Below are positions 1 through 12,700 of a stretch of 24,776 nucleotides of DNA, piece after piece. The notes below the pieces were generated by a model. The model did not search any database. It was not told the origin of the DNA and was given only the letters and a program-made list of their open reading frames with translations. The DNA comes from Saccoglossus kowalevskii (taxonomy: Eukaryota; Hemichordata; Enteropneusta; Harrimaniidae). Made by a program: the position numbers and the translations under genes. Within the stretch, counting starts at the first letter, position 1. Each line of letters starts with the position of its first letter. Where the stretch lies: positions 114,503-139,278 of the forward strand of contig NW_003129878.1 in the NCBI RefSeq assembly GCF_000003605.2, read 5' to 3'.

Positions 1-732
1 CCAGCGTAGCGCCCAGCGTTATTTCTCCAGTACTTAAATCAACATCAAATAAATTACTGCTTGGATCACCATCAACATTTGCAATTGAATACTCAATAAT
101 TGCATTGGCGCCTAAATCGGAGGTATCTGCACATTGTGCTCCCAAATCATAGATGACATTCCCAACAGCAGTGTCTTCTGCTCTTGTTTCCACAACACTA
201 GAGAAAGTGCAGACAGGTTCATTGTCATTATAGTCGGTAACTGTTATTGTCACAGTTGCGGTTGCAGCATTTGATGATGGGGTAGTTCCTCTATCTGTTG
301 CAATAACACTTAATTTACACGTATCAATAGTTTCACGGTCAAGTGGTGATTTCAGAGTAATGATTCCCGTGTCTTCTTCTATTTGAAAGGAAGTTGAACC
401 AGTCAGGGCAAAGTAAATTTCGCCATCTGGACCAAAATCGGCATCACTAGCAGATACTTGAAACACAAATTGACCAACAGGGATATTTTCTTGCTGTGAT
501 GTTGTGTATGGTGTATCATCGAATATTGGGGTTTCTGTATTACGTCCTTCAACATGCACTGTAACCATTGCAGTAGCAGATCTATAACCCACACCACCAT
601 TTAGATCCCTTGCTTCAACATTGATTTGGAATATTTGCTGTGATACGTCATCGTAATCTAAAGCCACAGTGTTCGTTATCGCACCAGTACTTGGATCAAT
701 AGTAAAAATCGAAGTGGGATCTGGATTGCCAC
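1..732 (-). CDS. Gene A exon 18 (partial at window edge): EC14 end, EC15, EC16 start
   Basis: At least 732 nt, residues 1468-1711, acceptor GTGAAG at phase 1; the left limit is the window edge with one base of a split codon remaining. It gives FTIDPSTGAIT, LDYDD, a degenerate linker HVEGRNTETPIF, EC15 (SASDADFGPDGE, LDRETID, linker DYNDNEPVC) and most of EC16 (ETRAEDTAVG, STGEITLG). The frame is fully open. The exon contains only one Met codon, so ATG-based scanning misses it, and the opposite-frame ORF at 403-600 is a shadow of it. Confidence 0.9.
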
Positions 733-3700
733 CTTCACGAAAAATGAAAAAAAGGGACTCAATATTGTGTTGATTGGAATACCATTATGATAATATATGA
801 AAATAATGATATGTTCATGAACAAAGCTAATATAACGTGTTTCAATAAGTTTTGCACTTACCAGTGATAACATATTGAATAAGTCCATTATCTACAGGGT
901 CATCATTATCTGAGGCTATCACTGTTTCGATTGGAAGGTTATTCATATCTTCTGGGACAATCACACTAGAAATGATATTAAATATCAATGTTTACTTGCT
1001 CTGGGTTTAGAGAAATGAATTCTGAATGAGAGCACATGCATGATGTGTGGGATTACCTGTAAATCGTTGGACTAAATATTGGTGGATTGTCATTCACATC
1101 GTTAACATTCAAAGTTACAGTCACTGGAACTGTAGTTCCACTAGAGTCTGTAGCTTCTACTGTGATGGTGTGGCCAGTATCTGTCTCATAGTCCAGGTTT
1201 TGAAGTAGGATTACATCTCCATTTGTATTGATACCAAACTGTGGACATGCACACGCAGCGGCTATACTGTAGTGGACAACACCATGTGGAGTGTCTGCCG
1301 AATCACCATCATTGGCTGTCACAGTTACAATAGTCGAATATATAGGAATATCTTCATCCACGTCCGTAGTGTATGTAGCTAACATTGTAAACACAAATAT
1401 GGTTCAAATTCAACATAAATATATGTTGGGAATGTATAAATAATAATTGAAAAAAAAAACAAGTTTGAGATTATTTGCGTAAATCGTTCAAAAAACTACA
1501 TATACCCTTTACCACGTGTACTATCATTGTATTGATGCATGTTGCCAGGCACATTATTTCTGCCCATTCAAATATGTGGTTTACGTGTCCTTGACCAGAC
1601 CCCTCCCCATCTGAGCCCATTACAGACTTCTGAATGAAATAAAACGTGCTTATATTGTACGTTTAACACTCAGCTGCATCAACAGAGTATTCCTTTCATA
1701 ACAAACAACAAAAAACAAAAAAAATAAAATAAATAAAACTAACTATTATACTCGATTTAGCTCTACTTACGTTGGTTAAATAAAGGATTATTGTCATTAA
1801 CAGGAAGGATGTTAACTGTTACTGCTAAAATGATTTCATTTATTGTGTCCGAAACGTGAATGTCCAAATTGTAAGATCGAGTACCAAGGTCGTAGTCTTG
1901 AGCAGTATTTAATTTGAAGTCCCCTGTCGCAGTTACTTCAAAAGGAGGGTTCATGGACGGATCAATGCTGTAAAACAACGTTACATCAGACGGATCTTCA
2001 TCATTACAAATTGAACTGAGCTCGATGATCGTGTAAGGTACCCCTTCATCTTCATTCACGTTTACCACAAATGACATAGAAGTGCATGCTGGGAAATGGT
2101 CGTTTACATCATTAATGGTTATCACGGCATTGTATGAAAGCGTGGTAGCACTATTAACAGCTGTTATGGTGAGTGTGTAAGAGGGAGGGTTCCCTGTCAG
2201 AGATTCATAATCTATGGGATTCGCTACTCTGATGGTACCACTGCCGTCTATATAAAATAGATCGTCAGTATCTCCGTCTGTAATTGAATATACCATCAGA
2301 CCATCAGCAGTGTCGACAGAATCAGCATCGGTTGCCGGGCAACTGACAACAACAGACCCTATTGAGGACTCCTCATCGATACTTGAATCACACGAACCAG
2401 GAGCAGGAGAAACTGGAGCGAATTCATTCTCTGGGAGAATTGTGACAGTGATATAAACAGTTGTACTTTTCGGAAGTGGCGTTCCTTGGTCAGTTACAAC
2501 CAGTTCAACGTTGTACTGGTGGTTTGGTGTGTTATCGTAATCCAAAGTACTGCCTCCTGTATGGAAAGTGATTTTATATGAATTAATAATTAAATATGAA
2601 GGCTATTCATGTAAGTGCCGGGTCATGCGGACCAGTTATTGTGAGTCGTCTTACCCAATAGTCTGACGCCGACAGCAGGGGCATACTCAAAATCTGGACC
2701 CGTTGCCGGATTAGGTTGATTAACTGAGTAGATTAGATCGCCATTTGTTCCATCATCGGGGTCGGTGCACGTCAAATCAAGGTCGGTTACTGCAGTGAAA
2801 GGAGCTAAAAGGAAATAAAAAGTGGAGAAAATGACTAGGTATTTGATTATATCAAATAGAATTGCATTCAATATTAACATGTGAAGAAAAGCAATAATAC
2901 GTATATTTTGTACAGAGAACATCGTACATTGTAAAAAGACAACAAAAGTTACTGTTGTAAATGTAACTTCTCGGCACTCATATTTTGAAATGTGTTAACT
3001 ATTGATTTTCCTATGTTCATCTAACGTTCTATTATATATTATCAATGTGGTAGTTAGAAATAAAATAGTTTAAGCTTTTCAAAACCTAAAGCTAGGAGGG
3101 AAATGATTTGCTAATGGTGAAGTGTATGGTAAAATTTTACACAATTCAGAGACAGTTAATAGTATTATTAGTTCTCACTTGTATTCTCTAACACCTGTAC
3201 ACTGTATGCTGTTTGTAGACAAACTGGCGTATTATCATTGATATCAAGCACTGTTACTGTGAGTGTGTCTGTCTCTACAACTCCGCCACCATCCTCGATT
3301 TCAATAACAATATCATAAGAAGCTTCTTCTTCTCTATCCAACTGTTTTGTCAATCGTAGTTCTCCAGTCACTGGGTCCAGGGAAAATGAGTTCGTTCCAC
3401 TAGAGGGTGTCACTGATGGATTTAAATAGTTTTAGAAATAATAAACACACATTCATCGTTTACCTTTCGTTACTAAACATTTCAAATTACAGAGTAGTGT
3501 GCTTCATAGTACAAGCAAAGTGGCTGTGCCGGATTACGATATACATACGTAATTTCGATCACATCTCACATCCTGTAAGGCATATTATATCACATGTTAT
3601 GGAATACAATCACTGAAACAAACATGTGAATACCTGATGATATTCTGTATTCCACGATGTCGTGTGGGGATAGATCATTGTCTTGTGTGTTAGCACCAAT

Positions 3701-6700
3701 ATCAATCACCAGGTAGTCAACTAATTCATCCTCAGACACATCTACAGCTCCGGTGAATGCCGGGAGAAACACTGGATTAAACTCGTTGGTCGGCAAAATG
3801 TTCACTGTTAAAGTTAGAATAACTACGTCGTTCGCATCTACCACTGGATTTTCCTTAACAGTGATTTCAAGAGGATAATGTGTATCATCAGCGTTGTCCC
3901 AGTCAATGCCAGCTTTGGAAGAAAGCAAGATATGATTCATTACAATATATTTAATTTATAATATAACACGAGAAACAATGTTGTACCAGCTGGAATGATA
4001 GCTATCCAGACCGTTAATATTTATAAAAAAAAACATATCACAAAATGATTTACATCAGGTAAATCATGAGAAGATGTGCCAACAACTCGATAGTAATATA
4101 AAACCTACAATCAACTGAAAGAAATGTGAGTATGTAACCTACCCTTAACAGTTACTTCACCAGAAGCAGCGTCAATTTCGAACTTGCCAAAGCCATCAGC
4201 AGGATTCAAAGTGTAAATTACAGTTGTGCCATCTGGATCACTGCAATCGTAGTCATGTATCTGGAATTACATATAAAACACAAACTATATATTATATAGG
4301 TTCTATTTGTTTGTTTCACGCGATTTTTATTCATCATTTCTATAACAGTGACGTAATACTTACCAGATCATTCGTTTCAACATCTTCTTCTGGAAGATTC
4401 ACCACAATTGTCATTGAATCAACGCACGTGATTTGCCCATCGCCAGTGACATCATTCACACCAACTGTAACAATGGCTGTTGCTGTGCGTGGATTGTCCA
4501 CATCATTATCGCTGACATGTAACGTTAATGTCACTGAATCACCCAGTTCGTAAACCAATGGCGTTTTCACAGATACTTCTCCGGTGGATGAATCGATTAG
4601 AAAATTGTTATATGTGTCGCCGTCTGTGAAGACAAACCACAAGTGTTGATATAACAATTAGATGACCTATTGGAGATGTAACTCAACTAAACACTAATCT
4701 CCATGACGATATCTGACATGCTGTAAAGGCAAGTGAAAATATAATCTGTTTGATCGCGCATCTGCTCCGTTTAATCAGTTGATATATTTTCAAGGAATAA
4801 CAGCACAGAGTACTGACATTCAATGTGTGTTTTACCTATGATACTGTATGTTAGTTCTCCTTGGTAGCCAAAATCACCATCGGTTGCCTCCAATTTGAAC
4901 ACGGGTGTCCCAAAAGGTTCCCCTTCGTTTATCTGTAACACAAGAAATAGAAAATATAGTTTTGCTATATAATAATTTTGTTTTAATATATTTTTCAAGG
5001 TGTCGTTGGATAGTTGTTTAATCTGAGGCAGATCGTATTCTGACATTTTTTAATGAACATTTTTCATCGACCTGGATACGTTTACTAAGCTTTTAGTTGT
5101 ATCCACAAAGAAACTGGTCAAACACTTTGACGGCCTTAGCACCCCTTTTCCAAGGGTCGGGTATCGTGTCATCACATTTGTAGTGCTTGCATTAAACCTT
5201 TATTATTACGATCTGTGTGTTTATAACCTTATTACAAGACAATGAAAACAACATTACGTCTAGTTATCAGTTATATATTGCATTGCATGACTATGTCGAC
5301 CGAGTATATCTGGTACTGTTAGCATATTTAACCTTAAATGGCTCAACGTTTTTGACGCTAGTACACCCATTTGGCTAATATACATACCGATATTGGCCCC
5401 GGGGGATCAGTGTCAGTAGCGAATACTGGGTCGTAGTCATTCACCGGTTCAACATTGACATACACTGTAGCTGTGGCGGTTTGCGATCCGTCACTGATCT
5501 CAACAAGGAGGATATATGCATCATCATACTGTGCGACATCGCCAGGATCGAGGTGGATTGGGTCTGTTAACGTCAGTGCTTTGTCGGGAACATCAAAGGT
5601 AAATCGTGTTGTAAGTGGTGCGACGGCACTGTTATCAGAAGCAGGGTCGATCATAAAGTCAAAAGCAGCATTGCCGGGATCATCGGGATCTGAAACAACG
5701 AAGTTAACCAGGACTGTACCAGCTGTATCAGACTCCAATACTGTGGCGTAGTACACCGTTTGGTCCAGTGTTGGGGGATTGTCATTGACATTAACGACAT
5801 TAATTACTATATCCGTTGTCGCTGTTTTCACGGGAATGCCAGTGTCGCTAACTTTGATCCTCAAAGTGTATGTGTCTTGGTCTTCGTAATTCAGACTTGC
5901 TTTGGTGGTAATGGCACCATCTCGCACATCTACAGAGAACTTATCTAATCCGCTGGGTGCTGTGTAGGAAGATAGGAAGACACATATAGAAGAGTAGTGG
6001 TTAATTATTGTCAATGAAACTGCAATATGCAGAGCACAGTCACTAAACAACATAGTATAGCATTGAACACAGTGTGTGGTATTTTTGATATAATTTGATA
6101 TTTGATTCACTCACAGAAAGACAAACTAATGAATACACATGGTGTAATACTTACGGTTAATTGAAACAATGTTATATATAAGTTCGCCGTCTGGTCCCCT
6201 GTCGGCATCGTCGACCACAGGTGCTGGCACGACAGTGGTTTCTATAGCAACGTCTTCTAAAACTGAGAAAGGATCGTACGGAGCATCTGAGAATGATGGA
6301 GTGTATTCGTTCACACCTTTCACCTGTAAACAAAATTAACGCGCTGCTATTTATACATACGTAACTGTGAATCATGTTTTACATTAAGGAGCTGCACAAC
6401 AGAATGTAAAAAGGAACCGTAGAACATCCAGTAGACCGATGTATTTGTTAATGATCGGCTGTTTATTTAACCAAACATAGCTTATTAATAACACTGCAAA
6501 AACATTAAGAATTAGATATATATCCTTTAGTTATACGCCTGCATTAGTTGAGATTTTTTCTAACCTGTATAAAAACCATGGCATCGCTGGTTTTGCCCCC
6601 AGAATCCTCTGCGCGTACATTCAATATGTACAAATCATTGACTAATGCTTCATAATCCAGAACACCATTAGTAATCACGTCATTTCCGCTAATGTCAAAT

Positions 6701-9700
6701 TTGTTGATGACATCGTCACCGCTGGTAATTATTATCGTCATTGTATCGCCAGTATCTGCGTCGGTAACACCCAATGTCGCCACTGTTGCTCCTGAAGTTA
6801 CATAAAACATTCGAGTAAAAATACAATAATAAGAAATTTATCACGTGAGTAACTCAGGACAATATTTTAATTACTTGATATGGTTCACTTACCGGATACT
6901 CCATTTTCGTATATACTCTTATGGTACACAGTGGGGTTGAAAACTGGTGCGTGCTCATTTACTGGGTTCACTTGAATAGTTATAAGCGTAGATCCTTGGT
7001 TGTCCCCTCGATCAGTCGCAGTAAGTGAGAAGGTGTAAGTTTGTTGGCTACCGGCGTCAATATCCATGTCATCACTTGCAGTTATAATTCCAGTTGATTC
7101 ACCAACCCTAAACTTGCTCGCACCGGCGCCTACAATATAAATTGTATCAAAATTTACCTGGTGCTGAGTCGGGATATGTGCTACAAACACAATTGGGAGA
7201 CCAGTACCACTGGCCGAGATTCATTGACGAATGGATGCAAAACCTTGAAGTGTGTGGAAAAAGATCGATGGTTTTACCCAAAACATTTGATTTACACTTA
7301 TATTTACCACTGATAGAATATGTGTACGAATCCCCGGCACCGTCTGCATCGCTTAAATCATCTTTTGGTTCTATACTTGGTGGGTTGATCCATGAAATGG
7401 CCGTTCCATCCTCGTCAACACTTCCAGTATATGAAGATCTTGCAAACGAAGGACTTTCGTCAAAGGTCCCTAAAACGTTGATGGTCAGCACGTCGGATAT
7501 AAAAGTTGAGCCATCACTTGCCCTATCAAAAAGTCAGTGAGATCGATCATTGAGCAAGGTATCCATCTATATATTTATGTGAATGCAGATTTATACAAAA
7601 CAAAAATAACGCAGTGATGTACAAAGTTAGCCACCTTACCTAATGAGTAACGTGTACAAAGTCACAGCACTCGGTGGGTCAGCTTGCAGGGAGTTCGCAC
7701 TGATTACTTTCACCAAACCCGATGAGTCGATGGTAAATTTCAACGTTCCCCCGGGATTTTGATTAATAATGGCGTAAGTGATAGTGTTAGAAGTATCTTG
7801 GTCTTGTACATTTACTTGAAACACTGAGGCAGATGAACCAGCGTCCTCGTTAACTGACCCTGTACCTGGCAGGTTTGTGAACTCCGGGGGGTCATTAGCG
7901 TTCACCACATTAACTGTCACGGTAACACTGTCTTTTGTAGCAGGATCTGTTGTGTCCCAACATTCGATAATTACAGTATGCATTGGAGATTCTTCATAGT
8001 CCAGTGGTTCTGAACCAATGTACAACTGAAAATCGAAAGATACATCATCCGGACTGTTGTTATCATGATTATATACAACAAATTAATATTTATAATGATT
8101 TTATCCACAAAATGTAATATTAATTCTACATGTTAGATTCATTGTCGCCTTGTGAATATTTAATTTGCTTACTCCCCGTCGTGTGAGATTATAGTGTGAC
8201 GTAAAATATATGAACATCATCCTACCTCCCCAGTATCTGGTTTGACGTAAAATAGATCCACTGGTCCAGGACTGACAGACACAATTCTTGCCTCGTAGGC
8301 TGGATATACACCACCTGTAAAACTAGAACCCTGAACAACTATCGTGTCTTTTGCAGTGTTTTCATTTATGCTATACGACGTTCCTGGATAGGTTAAGACA
8401 CATTCTGCAATATAGAACATATACTAGAGTTTTATTGCTGCTACCTACGTGTATAAAATGCTTCGCTGGATTCAATGGTAAATCGCGAATTGATTATTAT
8501 TTCTGACTACTTAATACCTCAGACGCACTACAGACGCACGTACTTTCTGCGTTTAAAACAATACTTTTCAATCAACATAGCGCTTTATTTCGCATTCAAA
8601 TCTCATTCTTTCGAAACATATATGAATCGTTCTCGAATTTGTCTATTTCGTGAAAATGACGATATTGATTTTGCCGTAATAATAATGTTTCATGTTTCAA
8701 GATATCGATCGGCCAAATCATATTTTGTTTTGACTTTCTTGAAATGAGCGCAAAATTCGTTCATTTATAAAAACAAACAATTTCTACTATTGCTTTTTAT
8801 GACCGTGCAGTTATATTTCGATTATTGCAATGTTTCTCCGTCGCTTGCCACTGAAACATACATGGGAAACATGGGAATGTCGATATGGATGTGTTTCACA
8901 TCTTTACATTTATACCAGATATAGGCTAAAAAGCAAATTTTATCTCCAATCAAATTAACGAGACCGAATATTGATATGTTTTGGCTTTCACTAAATACTC
9001 CAGAACCCGAATCAAAAACAGCCCCACTTCACACTAAACGCTACCATGCGGAAACCGTTTACCACGTTCTTGCTTTCTAAAATGTAAAAGTGACAACTAC
9101 AGTTCACCTTTATTTGCAAAATTTTGACGAAAATCCGGTTATAATACTATCTTCCAGATAGTTGCAGAAACCCAGGAAAAAACATAAATGGGAATAAAAA
9201 CAGTTATCGTTGGATGCCCTTCAAGTGAGAATGGGGTTAGGATGATATTGCAGTCGACGAATAATGCATTCAGCCACAGACCTATAAAAAGTTTTCATAT
9301 TAAATATGGTGGCGCAATAATTCTGTAAATACCTCAGGTATCTAGTTTGAATAATATGTGTCCTAGATTGAATGATACAATTCTTGCCTCCTAATTTCAA
9401 TACACAACATTGAAACTATAGTCTGCATTCGCTAAAGATTTAGTGTGAAGTACAGGGTACAAATCCTGCAAGTCAGACTTGGTCAGACACATTCCAGTTG
9501 AAATAGCTACAGGAGTTTTTTTTGTATTTCCTACTATCCCACATAATTATTTATTGTGCAATATGACATACAGTGACAACGCATGTTACAAGTTACAATT
9601 TAACTCGTGACGTTAATGTTAACTTTCTATAATAAAACATCCAAAAGTGAAAGACAATAATTTCAATAACAAGCTCACAGATGCTGTTCTTGTGACTACA

Positions 9701-12700
9701 TTAACCTAGCCCCAGCCGTAGTGACAGCCATAAATACAGTCTGTTATATGCGAATAGAGTTTCAAGATACATTGCGTTTTGTGTTTAGTGTTATCGGTGC
9801 ACTACACCGTCCACCGTATTGGTTAAATTAAGAAACAGAAAAAAAATAAAAACATATATATATATATATATATATGAAAAATGCGAGTCTTAAAATCAAA
9901 CCTGTCGGTAACTCAAGATGTTCAAATATAGGTACGCGTTTCACTATATTAAAACATAGCTTAGACCAATTGTGTTAATAGACTGTGTGATTCTATTCTT
10001 ATTACACTTGCTCGTCGAATGACAATTGACAACCCGGCTAGCGGTCAAAGCAACGCACCAACTCTAGCGTATCCACAAACAGGTATTAAAGATAAATTAC
10101 AATTAAATTGTAATCCTAAATAAGAATGGAATTTTATTAAATCTTTTCCCTAATACCTTATCATAAATTTAATTAACGGCGTCACCATTAGAGTGAGGTG
10201 ATATGTAGGTTTACAATCTAATATAAACCATTACCGTTTAATTAAATATCTACCCAGCACTATTTATGCTACACACCTACACTTATCAGCCCCATGATTT
10301 TTGTTTAACAAGTCGACAATCGTGAATCTCAAATCACAAATCGCGGTTTAGTGGTGTCTCTGTAAATAAAGGGGGTGTACCATCAAATCCCAGTGTTCAG
10401 CTATTGCACTTCACCGGAGGGAGTGGGTACGGAGTTAATCTGAGTTGGCTAATGAAGGCACACCTCCTTGATGACCGAGAACATGCTCTATTGCGCTCTA
10501 TCAAAGAAGGATGTTCAATACACCAAGCCTTTTCGTAGTTCTAAGTTTGCTGTTAATCAGCGGTTCAAAGAGAAACTGCCTAAATATGCCTTCAGATGTC
10601 GCAATCTGTTGACTTTTTATTCATTTTGTTCAACAGAATACCTCCGTATTATATCACAAAATAACAAACTGTCAGTTTTTGGCTCCGATTATCTGCAAAC
10701 GAAACTTCCCTTTTTCTTATTCTTTTTCCCAACCTAGGTCACGCACACTAGCTAAATGTGGTATAATTGCACGAGTCATTTGAGCCCCGCCCGAAACCCG
10801 TAACGGATCGCACAAAGTGCATAATATTACTATTTTTTTCCACCACGAGGCCGCTGTGACGTCGATATCATTATACATGTTTTTTTTTTACTGTGTTTAC
10901 TGTGTATTTCTGTACTATACAGTATAACTGCAGAGGGGTAATAACCAACACTTTCAGAAATGGCACACCTATTACCTATTCGATTCACAAGATCTTGATA
11001 AATTTCGGGGTCCAAGGTTCAAGGATAATGTATGGTTTTATAAATGTTTGTTATATAACAAGGGAAAAATAGCTAGAGTCTTCAAATCTGGCATACATGT
11101 TTCCAATGCGACTCACAAATGCTTGGTGTATTTTCGGGGCAAAGTCAATGTGTCATTATGTTTGTTTAGTATACACCACAAGAAGAAATTTAAATCTAAC
11201 GCAGGTTAGCATCTTCTTTGAGTGCTGTCTAGTTATTTTTCTTTATTTATTTTCCTCTGTTATATTTTTTTTTATTTTGTTGTATTATTTTATTTGTATG
11301 TTCTGATTTGTTTGTTATTATTTGATGTTTACTTTACTATTACAGTTGTTGATTTCATTACGTTGCTTTATATCACGTTTTATTTTAATTAGTTTGATTA
11401 TTTTAATATCTGAAATTTGAATCGAAATGCATCAAATAGTTTGACTTCGTGGCTAGAAACTTGAGGTGGTGAGTTCGTGTTTATTATTATAAAGAAGAAA
11501 CGCACGAGGACTCACAGCGTTTTGTGTTCTGTAAAACTCAATGAGACGTCTATATTTCATATTTTATGAGCAAGTGTGGCTGTAATTTTCAAAGAATTCG
11601 ATTTTCGGGAAACCTGGAATTAGCCACATATCTTCACTGAACAGGGTATTCACACAATCGTAATTCAAGTTTTCAGGTAATTTCATTTATAAACAAATGG
11701 CCACACCGCGCCTTGTAAAATTCATGGTTTATGTGAAATTCAAACACGCACACAAACTGCCCTCTAATAGTGGTTTTCTAAACTGGCCAGTTGGAGCGAA
11801 TATTGTTCTTTTATGTATCAAAGCGTATATGGCGTAGTGCACAAAAATGAAACTATGTCGTGTCCAGCTTTCTACTGAAAATAAGATACTTAAATATTGA
11901 CGGCTAAACTGCGGTTACTGACAAGTGTATGTAACGTTTAATTTCAGAAGGTTGCATATACATTATAAAAATGCAAATGCGTTTGTCGCAATAATGAGTT
12001 CTAATAAAAATAAAACCGACGTAATCACGTGGAAGAGATCAACTATGAGAACGTCTGCGGAAAATAAAGATATGTTTGATTCCAACTGCGTTACTTTGCT
12101 CAGTGTCAGTGATTTGTTTTAAACCAAAAGAAGCATATATGAATAAAGCCATCGATAATTTACTACAACGCCAGCATTTCTAAATACTTAGTACATCTGG
12201 CGCTATTAATGTTTGTTTACTCATTCTTTTGTATGAATATTTCGTGCCATGAATAATTAATCACATGATGTAATACATAACAAAAACTATTCAGATCTTC
12301 ACACAAATTGAGAATCGCACAACGTAATGAATAATTTATTGTATTTAGAGTCAACCCTAATAGTTATTATTCGTCATCCCTTTCGAGTTTAAAAGACTCA
12401 AATCCTGTGATCTTGCCTTGGCAATGATATTAGTAGTTGGCGACGAATCGAAATAGCAGGACTCGCGAGTGGAATAACCCCATTCCAATCAAACCAACAT
12501 GAGTTTTGACGAACTAGGTGCGTGTGTCAGACACCGATATAGACCTCGACGCAGTATAGCGATGGGAAAATAGAAAAAATATATCTCAGAACATCTTTCC
12601 CAGTGAAGAGAGTCTATACTGAAAATTCTACCAAAGGCGGGCCACAGCGTGAAACGTCTAGTCTTTATAATACCAGTAGTTGCTTAATGGTGGTTGATTG

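Noticed and set aside
403-600. Minus ORF overlapping exon 18 and similar plus-strand ORFs over gene B exons (for example 21921-22145, 22307-22525)
   Set aside because: Other-frame shadows of cadherin exons; low-complexity peptides with no domain.
1388-1490. Finding entry with residue rather than DNA coordinates
   Set aside because: The numbers are protein residues of gene B; the DNA at these window positions is intron 15 of gene A with nothing notable. The real locus is 18647-19540.
9440-9475. tRNA-like B-box sequence (GGTACAAATCCTGC) suggesting a SINE
   Set aside because: No A box at the right spacing, no cloverleaf, and it falls inside the exon-2 relic, which explains it better.
11573-11710. 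GTGTGGC...GCCACAC partners as terminal inverted repeats of a MITE
   Set aside because: Only seven bases match, and no target-site duplication or longer arm similarity could be found.
8475-12122. Plus- and minus-strand ORFs of 60-90 codons inside intron 1 of gene A, including 10468-10737
   Set aside because: No recognisable domain, AT-driven composition, no splice or start context support; expected by chance in this length of AT-rich DNA.
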